Shown here in pieces: positions 17,898 through 24,105 of a stretch of 27,803 bases of DNA. The DNA comes from QHXQ01 sp036389375 (lineage in GTDB: Bacteria; Acidobacteriota; Blastocatellia; Pyrinomonadales; Pyrinomonadaceae): assembly GCA_036389375.1 (NCBI GenBank), contig DASVQA010000011.1, positions 1 to 27,803 of the forward strand, given 5' to 3'. Position 1 is the stretch's first letter, and each line of letters starts with the position of its first letter. The translations under genes and the position numbers were made by a program. The notes beneath the pieces were generated by a model that was not told the origin of the DNA, ran no database searches, and saw only the letters and a program-made list of their open reading frames with translations.

Positions 17898-18107
17898 ATG
17901 AACGCGATCACGAACACAGGGGTGCAGATGCTCCCACCGCCGGACGACGGCGATGCGCGAGATTTGACGCCAGCCGAGATACGGCGTGTGTTGTTTGACT
18001 TGGCGCGCAGGCAGATTGACGAGCGGGCGGCCCGCCCTGCCATCGCCGCGCTGAACCGGATTATGCGCGACTTGACCCCAACGCCTCTCCCCCGAACGGC
18101 CAAGTAA
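17898..18107 (+). CDS. Small hypothetical protein downstream of the lone receiver
   Basis: The reading frame encodes 69 residues. ATG 17898 is preceded by AAGGA at seven bases and begins 25 bases after the receiver stop. Residues about 5-22 are extended and acidic (MLPPPDDGDARD); residues 23-58 form a basic helix (LTPAEIRRVLFDLARRQI and following). The ending LTPTPLPR looks like the read-through of a known class of intergenic repeat, so the natural C-terminus may have been altered. I do not recognise a family. Its position makes it a possible output partner of the receiver. Confidence 0.55.
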   Translation: MNAITNTGVQMLPPPDDGDARDLTPAEIRRVLFDLARRQIDERAARPAIAALNRIMRDLTPTPLPRTAK

Positions 18108-18270
18108 CGCACCTTGCGCCGGGCCGGCCCCTCACCGCCGGCCCGCCGCGCAAGCCTCAGCCCGATTGATCTTTGCATGAATTCTCAAGTTCGGCTCTCG
18201 CCCCCCTTCACGAGAGTCCGTGTACGCCCGCGCTATAACGGTCACCCTTCTTACCGTCGCGCGGAGCGCC

Positions 18271-18321
18271 AAGCCCCCGTCGCCCAACAGACTCAGCCCA
18301 GAGTCGCGGGGGCTTCTTTTT
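18271..18321 (+). terminator. Rho-independent terminator after the receiver/small-protein operon
   Basis: AAGCCCCCG (18271-18279) pairs with CGGGGGCTT (18307-18315), with an inner GACTC/GAGTC stem, and CTTTTT follows immediately. It closes the transcript from the sigma-54 promoter. Upstream, 18108-18270 holds only a small CTCTCG/CGAGAG hairpin (18195-18216) and no gene. Confidence 0.85.
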
Positions 18322-18323
18322 AG

Positions 18324-18396
18324 CGACGAGTGACGGTTGAGCAAATGACCGGCAAGCCCAAGTTTCTGCTTGTCACTGCTCATTCGTCACTCGTTG
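18324..18396. repeat. Intergenic imperfect inverted repeat with heptameric arms (element C)
   Basis: Bases 18324-18357 and 18368-18396 are imperfect reverse complements sharing CGAGTGACG, TGAGCA, TGAC and AAGC blocks. Read on one strand both arms step by seven bases (GACGAGT then GACGGTT; on the other arm AACGAGT, GACGAAT, GAGCAGT). It starts directly after the terminator at 18271-18321. It resembles the right arm of element A (ACGAGTAACG and GCTGAGC). Confidence 0.75.
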
Positions 18397-18432
18397 CCGT
18401 CTTAACGAGTGCCGATCCTTCCCGCTCTGGCG

Positions 18433-18438
18433 TATAAT
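18433..18438 (+). promoter_or_regulatory. -10 box for the Mre11-like nuclease gene
   Basis: A perfect TATAAT lies 66 bases before the ATG at 18504. No good -35 box is seen at 16-18 bases upstream (TGCCGA), so it may need an activator. The predicted start site is near 18445. Confidence 0.45.
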
Positions 18439-18503
18439 AAACACATCACAAGCGCGTACTCGTTGGCCTTGGCTGTAGCGACGCGCGCCTTGTGTATGTC
18501 GTT

Positions 18504-19889
18504 ATGAAATTCCTCCATATCGCGGACATACATCTGGGTTGTCGTCGTTACAATCTCGACGAGCGCGTAAAGGATTTTGCCCGGTCGTGGCTCGACGTGA
18601 TTCAGACCTACGCCATCCCGCATCAAGTTGATTTCGTGCTCATCGCGGGCGACTTCTTCAACGCGCGCAAGGTCGAACCCGACGCGATGAACCACGCCAT
18701 CGCGGGGCTTGACCTGCTGCGCGCTGCGGGCATCCCCGCCGTCGCCATCGAAGGCAACCACGATCAGAAGGATGCGGTTTCGGAATATAGCTGGATGCGT
18801 TCGCTCTCGCGCTGGGGTTATTTGAAACTGCTTGAGCCGACGCACGACGAGGCGGGGCATCTCGCGCTCGTCCCCTGGGACGAAGAGACAAAATCCGGCT
18901 CGTACATAGACATCGCGGGCGCACGCATCTTCGGCACACACTGGTACGGCACGAGCGCCAACGCGGCCGTGCCCTTTCTGGTCGAGGCGCTCAGGCGCGC
19001 GCACGGCGACGGCCTCTTCAACATCCTGCTGCTGCACACGGACGTGGAAGGGCAACTGAACCGGCCGAACATCCCTGCGCTCTCCATCGAACGAATGAAG
19101 GAGTTGCGCGCGCTCGTTGATTATCTGGCGCTCGGCCACACGCACAAGCGGTTCGAGATCGAAGGCTGGGCCTTCAATCCCGGCTCGCTCGAAGCCGTCT
19201 CGATTGACGAATACAAGGAGGAGCGCGGTGTCTATCTGGTCGAAGTTGATGCGACGCGCGCGGTGCGCGCCGCGCATCTGCGCGACTACACGCAGCGCCC
19301 CTTTCAGCGGCTGAGCTACGACGTGTCGGGCGCAGCCGACGCCGCCGCCGTCCACGCGGGCGTGTTGGAGGTCGTCGAGCGCGAAGCACGCCGCCACGAC
19401 GCCGCACAGGATGAAAGCCCCGCGCCCATTATCGAGATCAATCTGCGCGGCCATCTTGGTTTCAAGAACTCGCTCTTGGACATTCCGCGCATGCGTGAAG
19501 CGACGAAGCAGTTGACGGGCGCGCTGCACGTGATGATCACGAACCGCAGCGTGCCCGTCGAATACGCGGTCGCCGCCGGGCTTGATGCCGACGCCTCGCG
19601 GCAGGTGCGCGAGCGGCGCATCGTCGAAGACCTGATCGCGCGCGACACGCGCTTCCGCACGCGCGCCCACGAGATGGCGGCGCTCGTCCTCGAAGCCAAG
19701 CAACTCGCCCTGAGCGACGAGTCGCCCGAAAAGATTCTCGATCTGATCGAACAACACGTTGCGCCGCGCGCCGACGAAACGACCGACGCGCAGATCGCGC
19801 CGGCGGCAGAGACCGAAGCCGAGACTGAAACCGAACTGCCGGTCACAACCAGCGCCCTCCGTGCCTTAGAGCGCAATGCGGCCACATGA
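18504..19889 (+). CDS. Mre11/SbcD-type DNA repair exonuclease
   Basis: This 461-residue calcineurin-like phosphoesterase should be a Mn2+-dependent DNA nuclease. Motifs are: I, Asp8-His10 (HIADIHLG); II, Asp50 (LIAGDFF); III, Asn85-His86 (EGNHD); IV, His178 (LLLHTDVEG); V, His212/His214 (LGHTHK). The capping part runs to about 400, then an acidic helical tail of 60 residues (Thr/Glu/Ala-rich) ends the protein. Such enzymes normally work with a Rad50/SbcC ATPase, usually the next gene, but no ATPase gene lies in this window. ATG 18504 starts the conserved MKFLHIADIHL; a GTG at 18492 is possible. Its stop codon is inside the arm of element D. It resembles the 'DNA repair exonuclease' branch more than E. 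coli SbcD. Confidence 0.9.
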   Translation: MKFLHIADIHLGCRRYNLDERVKDFARSWLDVIQTYAIPHQVDFVLIAGDFFNARKVEPDAMNHAIAGLDLLRAAGIPAVAIEGNHDQKDAVSEYSWMRSLSRWGYLKLLEPTHDEAGHLALVPWDEETKSGSYIDIAGARIFGTHWYGTSANAAVPFLVEALRRAHGDGLFNILLLHTDVEGQLNRPNIPALSIERMKELRALVDYLALGHTHKRFEIEGWAFNPGSLEAVSIDEYKEERGVYLVEVDATRAVRAAHLRDYTQRPFQRLSYDVSGAADAAAVHAGVLEVVEREARRHDAAQDESPAPIIEINLRGHLGFKNSLLDIPRMREATKQLTGALHVMITNRSVPVEYAVAAGLDADASRQVRERRIVEDLIARDTRFRTRAHEMAALVLEAKQLALSDESPEKILDLIEQHVAPRADETTDAQIAPAAETEAETETELPVTTSALRALERNAAT

Positions 19890-19959
19890 GAGGTCAGAGG
19901 TTAGAGGTCAGTTAAAAAACTGTTCTTACTAACCTCTAATCTCTGACCTCTGACCTCTC
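19888..19959. repeat. Intergenic inverted repeat with heptameric arms (element D)
   Basis: GAGAGGTCAGAGG at 19888-19900 is mirrored exactly at 19947-19959; the inner parts (GTTAGAG units, and TTA/TAA next to the loop) are imperfect. The units are seven bases long (AGGTCAG, AGGTTAG). The left arm overlaps the nuclease stop codon and the right arm ends three bases before the start of the LON-domain gene, so it occupies the whole gap and removes any normal ribosome-binding site. Confidence 0.85.
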
Positions 19960-19962
19960 TCT

Positions 19963-20667
19963 ATGAGTGAAGCTTTCGACAGAGTGCGCGGCGTGCGCGA
20001 GTTGCCTTTGTTCCCGCTCCCGCTGGTGCTGTTTCCGGGCGTGCCTTTGCCGCTGCACATCTTCGAACCGCGCTATCGTCGCCTGCTCGCGGACGTGCGC
20101 GCGGGCAACAGCCTGTTCGGGCTGCCCCATTTCGATCAGGAGAGCGCCCGAACTGATCGCCCGCCGGTCGGTCACGTCGGCTGCGTCGCGGAAGTAGTGG
20201 AAGCGCAGACGCTGCCTGACGGGCGCTCGAACATTCTCACCGTTGGCCTCGTCCGTTATCGGCTCGACGCATACGTGGACACGGGCGATCCTTATCTCGT
20301 CGGGCGCGTCACCTGTTTTGAAGACGAGGCGGACGACGAACAGTTACTCGCCGTCCGCGCCGAAGAGGTGTCCGACCTGTTCACGCGCATTGCCCGCGCC
20401 GTGCGGACGATCAACGACGACCGGACGGGATTGCCCGACTTGCCCGCTACAGACCCCGAACGCCTCTCTTTCCTCGTCGCCGCCGCGATGGAGCTTGATC
20501 TGGAAGTCAAACAGGAACTGCTCGAAACGCGCTCGACGGCGGCCCGGCTCGCGCGCCTCGGCGAGATGCTCTCACAGGTGGTCGGCAACTACGAAGAACG
20601 TGCCCGTGCCCACACCGTCGCACGCAAGAACGGCCACGCCGGCAAACACCTCGACCTCGACGAATGA
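19963..20667 (+). CDS. LON substrate-binding (PUA-like) domain protein
   Basis: This 234-residue protein carries only the N-terminal domain of Lon protease, without the ATPase or protease. The conserved start is LPLFPLPLVLFPGVPLPLHI (14-33) followed by FEPRYRRLLADV. The fold continues with GHVGCVAEVVEAQTLPDGRS and RYRLDAYVDTGDPYLVG. A helical C-terminal part follows and ends basic and His/Lys-rich. Stand-alone LON-domain proteins are common, and their roles (substrate recognition, redox or stress) are unsettled. The start codon sits three bases after element D, with no Shine-Dalgarno. The stop overlaps the next start (ATGA at 20664), so it is translationally coupled to the MoaD-MoaE gene. Confidence 0.9.
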   Translation: MSEAFDRVRGVRELPLFPLPLVLFPGVPLPLHIFEPRYRRLLADVRAGNSLFGLPHFDQESARTDRPPVGHVGCVAEVVEAQTLPDGRSNILTVGLVRYRLDAYVDTGDPYLVGRVTCFEDEADDEQLLAVRAEEVSDLFTRIARAVRTINDDRTGLPDLPATDPERLSFLVAAAMELDLEVKQELLETRSTAARLARLGEMLSQVVGNYEERARAHTVARKNGHAGKHLDLDE

Positions 20668-21452
20668 CCAACGCGCACAACGAAGAAGCAGGGACACGCG
20701 CTGACGACCGCGCCCGGCCAGAGACGGGGCGTGCGCGCATCTGCGTCCGCCTGCTTTTCTTCGGCGCAGCGCGCGAGGCGGCAGGCTGCGAAGCGGCCGA
20801 GATCGAAGTACATGCGCCGGCCACCGCCGCGTCTGTGCTCGCGGCCGTTGTCGCGCAGCATCCGGCGCTCGCGCGCTTCGGACGCGCGCTGCTCGTCGCC
20901 GTCAACGAAGAGTATGCGGGGCGGGACGCGCCCGTGCAGGCCGGCGACGAGGTGGCCATCTTTCCACCTGTCAGCGGCGGCGCAACGGATGAACCGGCCG
21001 AGCGCGGCGCACCGGATTTTTTTGAACTCACGAGCGAGCCGATAGACGTGGGCGCGATAGCGCGGCGCATCGTGCCTGCGCGTTGCGGCGCGACCGTCAC
21101 GCTCGACGGCTACGTGCGCGAATGGACGAAGGGCCGGCGCACGCTCTATCTCGTCTATGAAGCCTACGCGCCAATGGCCTTGAGCGAACTCCGCCGCTTG
21201 GGCCGGCGTGCGCACGAACAGTTTGACATCGCGCACATCGGCATCATCCACCGCACGGGCCGGCTTGAGATTGGCGAAACCAGCGTCGTCATCAGCGTCA
21301 GCGCACCGCACCGGCGCGCGGCGTTTGCCGCCTGCGAATGGGCGATCAAGGAACTCAAGCGCACCGTGCCGATCTGGAAGAAAGAGTTTTACGAGGACGG
21401 CGAGGTTTGGGTCGAAGGTGAAGGCGCGGCTGCGCCTGACATAGTTCAATAG
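20664..21452 (+). CDS. MoaD-MoaE fusion (molybdopterin synthase, both subunits)
   Basis: This 262-residue protein combines two molybdenum-cofactor subunits that normally come from separate genes. Residues about 25-106 are MoaD (ubiquitin-like: VRLLFFGAAREAAGC, then the terminal VSGG at 103-106). Residues about 118-252 are MoaE: LDGYVREWTKGR, HRTGRLEIGET (196-206), and the active-site lysines in ELKRTVPIWKKE (229-241). MoaD must carry a thiocarboxylate on its free terminal Gly; here GG (105-106) is internal, so the chain must be cut after it. Mycobacterial MoaX is a known precedent for such a fusion processed after the GG. A 24-residue Ala/Arg/Glu-rich leader precedes MoaD. No other moa gene is in the window. 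Confidence 0.92.
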   Translation: MTNAHNEEAGTRADDRARPETGRARICVRLLFFGAAREAAGCEAAEIEVHAPATAASVLAAVVAQHPALARFGRALLVAVNEEYAGRDAPVQAGDEVAIFPPVSGGATDEPAERGAPDFFELTSEPIDVGAIARRIVPARCGATVTLDGYVREWTKGRRTLYLVYEAYAPMALSELRRLGRRAHEQFDIAHIGIIHRTGRLEIGETSVVISVSAPHRRAAFAACEWAIKELKRTVPIWKKEFYEDGEVWVEGEGAAAPDIVQ

Positions 21453-21505
21453 CGAGGCGACCGCCCGCAATCGTCGTCGTTATAAAAACTTCTGAGAGCA
21501 GACGG

Positions 21506-21550
21506 ACAGCCCGCGCGACGCACGTTCATGGCGTGCGCCGCGCGGGCTGT
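21506..21550. terminator. Terminator hairpin between the convergent MoaD-MoaE and outer-membrane genes
   Basis: ACAGCCCGCGCG (21506-21517) pairs with CGCGCGGGCTGT (21539-21550) over 12 bases, with an inner CGCACG/CGTGCG stem of six. It lies between two converging stop codons (21452 and 21574). T richness is modest on the plus side (TGTGCTGTTGT); on the minus side AGTTTTTATAA comes 19 bases later. It is likely bidirectional. Confidence 0.7.
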
Positions 21551-21573
21551 TGTGCTGTTGTGAGCGGTGAAGT

Positions 21574-22269
21574 TTACTTGAAGACGACACCGAACGAGAG
21601 GCGGATGTTGTCGAGCCGCTGCCCTTCGATGCGCTGTGGTTGAATCGCGCCGACCGTGCCGAGCACGTCGAACGAACGGTCGCGCAGGAACACCGGGTTG
21701 TAGTCCACCTGCAAGGCGCGCACGGCAAAGCGATCATTGACGCGCACGTCGAGGCCGCCGCCGAGCGCCATCGCAAAATCGGTCGAACTGGTGTTGAAGC
21801 TCCGCGTCGTCGTGCCGGTCGAAAGCTGTTGCTGCTGCTCAACGTCGAAGCGCGTGTTGGCCACGCCGAAGAGGCTGCGGATAAACGGCGTCACGCGCGT
21901 CTGGTTGGGAAACCGCACCTGCGGCCCGCCCATAAATTCAAAGACGCGGGTGTCCACATCGCCCGTCGTGCCGGCGGTCGCGCCGTTGAAGTTGCGACTC
22001 TTCTGGTTGAAAGAGAAGTCGCCGGTCAGCCCGAAGCGCGGGCTGAGATAGCCGGTCGCTTCGACGTTGATGCCGTGCAGACCCGTGCGTTCGCCGAAGA
22101 CGCGATCATCGAACGAGTTGTTCTGATTAGTCTCCTGACTGGGAATGCCCTCGGCTTGCAGGTTCGAGTAGCCTACGAAGAACTCGGGCCGTCGATCATC
22201 TGTCGTCTGCGCGAAACTCGTGACCGCGCAGAGAGCAGTAAAGAGAAAAAGGCAGAATGCTTTCCGCAT
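21574..22269 (-). CDS. Outer-membrane beta-barrel protein
   Basis: The 231-residue precursor has a clear Sec signal (MRKAFCLFLFTALCAVTSFA, cleaved before Q). The mature part is made of alternating beta-strand patterns: PEFFVGYSNLQA, GINVEATGYLSPRFGLTGDF, FEFMGGPQVRFPN, FIRSLFGVANTRF, FAMALGGGLDVRVNDRFAVR, and a last strand NIRLSFGVVFK ending in Lys rather than Phe. This fits the OMP_b-brl/OmpA-like eight-stranded barrel family. Function is unknown; structural or adhesion roles are usual. The start is supported by a GGGGGA ribosome site seven bases before ATG 22269. It is a single gene converging on the MoaD-MoaE gene. Confidence 0.88.
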   Translation of the reverse strand: MRKAFCLFLFTALCAVTSFAQTTDDRRPEFFVGYSNLQAEGIPSQETNQNNSFDDRVFGERTGLHGINVEATGYLSPRFGLTGDFSFNQKSRNFNGATAGTTGDVDTRVFEFMGGPQVRFPNQTRVTPFIRSLFGVANTRFDVEQQQQLSTGTTTRSFNTSSTDFAMALGGGLDVRVNDRFAVRALQVDYNPVFLRDRSFDVLGTVGAIQPQRIEGQRLDNIRLSFGVVFK

Positions 22270-22451
22270 TGAAAAATCCCCCTGTTGTCCGTTTCTGAAT
22301 TCTGATGTCGTCCGCCCCTTCGAGTGTCCGCTACCGTGCAAACGGTCGCCGCGCAACCAAAAGAGCAGAGACGCGATACTGTCATTGATGCAGTTCAGGG
22401 GCGGTACGGATGCGCACGCGATAGTTGGACAATTCTTCGGTAAACTTTGCC

Positions 22452-22473
22452 AAAAACTTTGCGACGCGCAAAG
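22452..22473 (-). terminator. Rho-independent terminator of the DUF2804 gene
   Basis: On the minus strand CTTTGCG and CGCAAAG form a seven-base stem with a three-base loop, immediately followed by TTTTTG. It lies 49 bases downstream of the DUF2804 stop codon (22522). Confidence 0.8.
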
Positions 22474-22521
22474 ACCCCCGCTCCCTATGGCTTAACCGCA
22501 CCGCCAACAGCCCGGCGGTCT

Positions 22522-23370
22522 TTACCAGAGCGCGTCGTGGCGTTCGCAGACGCCGTGCGCTTCGCTGAGTTCGATGCCGCCGGGTAATGTGCCGCTGTAA
22601 GTACCGAACCAGTGGAAATAGTCGGAGCGAATGAGCAGGTAGTTGTCGCGGTGGTCGATCAGCGCTTCGGGCTGAAAGCGGAGCGAGCCGCCTTCGGCGA
22701 AACTGACGCTTGAGAGATCGGCCGCGAACGTCACGGGCGCGATCTCCTGCGCCGCGCCGTCCACCCAGATGGTGCGCTCGCTGTGCGCCGGTGTGTCGAA
22801 GAGGCCGGTGATGGCGTTGAATGCAACGAGCCGCCCGCGCGTGTCGCGCCCCGCGCCGGCCATCCAGCGCCAGTGTGTGTGGCGCTCGTGATAGCCGGCA
22901 TTGATGTCAACAAAGAGCGTGCCGGCGACGGCGCGCGTCGTGCCGCCATAACGCACCGTGCCGCGCGCCTGCGGGCAGTAAGTTTTATGCGACCAGATGT
23001 AAGCCCGCCCGGCCGGGCGGTAAACCTCGAAACTACCGCAGCCCGTAAACGTCACGTCAATCTCCGCGTCGCCATCCGTCACCCGCACGCGGTTGGCGTC
23101 GAGTTGCACACGCTCGGAGAACAGGTGCTTGCCTTGCCGGAACTGTTGGGCCGCGCGATCCCAGATGCCCCAGTACTCTTGCCGCAACGGCCCAACCTCA
23201 GCCCGCGCCGCGCAGAACGATAACTCCGCGCTCCAAAACGAGACGTAATGCCAACGCTTGCGCAACTGGCCGACCCGCAGCAGCGCGAGCGGCGCAGGCG
23301 GCAGAGGCACGCCAACGGGGCGGTCAACGCCGCTCCCGCGATAAGGTTGATCAAGCGGTGCTGGTGTCAT
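22522..23370 (-). CDS. DUF2804 family protein
   Basis: This 282-residue protein is rich in Trp, Tyr and His. The family pattern includes YVSFWSAELSFCAARAEVG, HKTYCPQARGTVRYGG, and AGYHERHTHWRWMAGAGRD, with a later SDYFHWFGTYSGTLPGG near the C-terminus. DUF2804 has no established biochemical role; the fold is thought to be a beta-rich hydroxyneurosporene-synthase-like or lipocalin-type structure, but I am not certain of this. ATG 23370 is preceded by AGGG at eight bases; ATG 23376 and GTG 23379 are alternatives. A TATAAT box on the minus strand at 23418-23423 fits a promoter. It is a single-gene unit closed by a terminator. Confidence 0.85.
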   Translation of the reverse strand: MTPAPLDQPYRGSGVDRPVGVPLPPAPLALLRVGQLRKRWHYVSFWSAELSFCAARAEVGPLRQEYWGIWDRAAQQFRQGKHLFSERVQLDANRVRVTDGDAEIDVTFTGCGSFEVYRPAGRAYIWSHKTYCPQARGTVRYGGTTRAVAGTLFVDINAGYHERHTHWRWMAGAGRDTRGRLVAFNAITGLFDTPAHSERTIWVDGAAQEIAPVTFAADLSSVSFAEGGSLRFQPEALIDHRDNYLLIRSDYFHWFGTYSGTLPGGIELSEAHGVCERHDALW

Positions 23371-23417
23371 GCTCATCACCCTGCAGCCCTTCGTTTAAGC
23401 TGGCTGGTCAAGCATAA

Positions 23418-23423
23418 ATTATA
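23418..23423 (-). promoter_or_regulatory. -10 box upstream of the DUF2804 gene
   Basis: The minus strand reads TATAAT here, in a short AT-rich island 48 bases before the DUF2804 start. No convincing -35 box is present. Confidence 0.35.
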
Positions 23424-23440
23424 ATGCCGGTGTGCAAGGA

Positions 23441-23470
23441 TTGACATGAGCGCCCCGGCGGGCATATCGT
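23441..23470 (+). promoter_or_regulatory. Candidate promoter for the gene at 23591
   Basis: A perfect TTGACA (23441-23446) is followed after 18 bases by TATCGT (23465-23470), a four-of-six -10 match. Transcription would start near 23477, giving a leader of about 114 bases with the hairpin at 23499-23526. Confidence 0.4.
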
Positions 23471-23498
23471 GCCCGCGTCCTTAAAACCTCGCTTGCTC

Positions 23499-23526
23499 GC
23501 TAACGAGAACCTAACCCCTCGTTAGC
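23499..23526 (+). other. Leader hairpin of the gene at 23591
   Basis: GCTAACGAG (23499-23507) and CTCGTTAGC (23518-23526) are perfect complements around a ten-base loop that contains CTAACC, a partial copy of the arm. There is no T run, so it may be a regulatory RNA structure or a protein-binding palindrome. Confidence 0.5.
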
Positions 23527-23590
23527 CTCACATACACCGCCGAGACCGCGCGGGCTGGTGCTTCACCAGAACATCTGCGGAGAGAATCTT

Positions 23591-24034
23591 ATGCCAGTTA
23601 CAGAGCGTTGGGTACACGGTACGCTGGTACAGTCCGAAGACCCCGTCGAGTTCGTCGTCCGGCGCGGCTGGGGCACGCATTACGGCGTGCGCAACTCCTT
23701 TGAGACGTGGTTCCACTTTCCCCTGACCACGCTGGCCGCCATCGATGGGCATCGTCAGAGCCTACGCAAAGTTTTTGTCTTCTACCGCACGGATGGCTCC
23801 ATCATCAAGAGCTTGAACATCTACGACGGCCCGCGCCGCATCAAGGTCTTCGAGCAACTCAATCTCATGGGCGATCACAGCGGTGCGCCGGACGCAAGCA
23901 ACACCTGGCAGTTGGAGCCGCCGCTTGAGATCAGGTGCGGCGTCGGCATTTCGGTCGAGGTCGAGTTTTTGGAAGGCGTCAACATGATGAGCGAAATTCT
24001 GTTCACCGCCGCCGGGGCTGAGTTCATCATCTGA
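23591..24034 (+). CDS. Small beta-rich protein, function unknown
   Basis: The 147-residue protein has no signal peptide or membrane segment. It is built of beta strands: ERWVHGTLVQSED, EFVVRRGWGTHYGV, WFHFPLTTLA, LRKVFVFYRT, IKSLNIYDGPRRIKVFEQL, then WQLEPPLEIRCGVGISVEVE, ending in a hydrophobic AAGAEFII. The WVHGT-plus-GWGTHYG opening recalls a small bacterial family of unknown function (possibly DUF6623; I am not certain of the number). GGAGAG six bases before ATG 23591 supports the start. It lies 71 bases before the TIR-like gene on the same strand and could share its transcript. Confidence 0.75.
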   Translation: MPVTERWVHGTLVQSEDPVEFVVRRGWGTHYGVRNSFETWFHFPLTTLAAIDGHRQSLRKVFVFYRTDGSIIKSLNIYDGPRRIKVFEQLNLMGDHSGAPDASNTWQLEPPLEIRCGVGISVEVEFLEGVNMMSEILFTAAGAEFII

Positions 24035-24105
24035 GTCAACCGCGCGGGCGGCGTCGTTTGCCGCGCACGCCCGCTCTGCCTGAACGGCACAACGCGATAG
24101 GTAAG

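Noticed and set aside
18402..19757. 451-codon open frame on the minus strand opposite the nuclease gene
   Set aside because: The plus strand has every Mre11 motif; the antisense frame is open because of GC-rich codons and has no recognisable domain.
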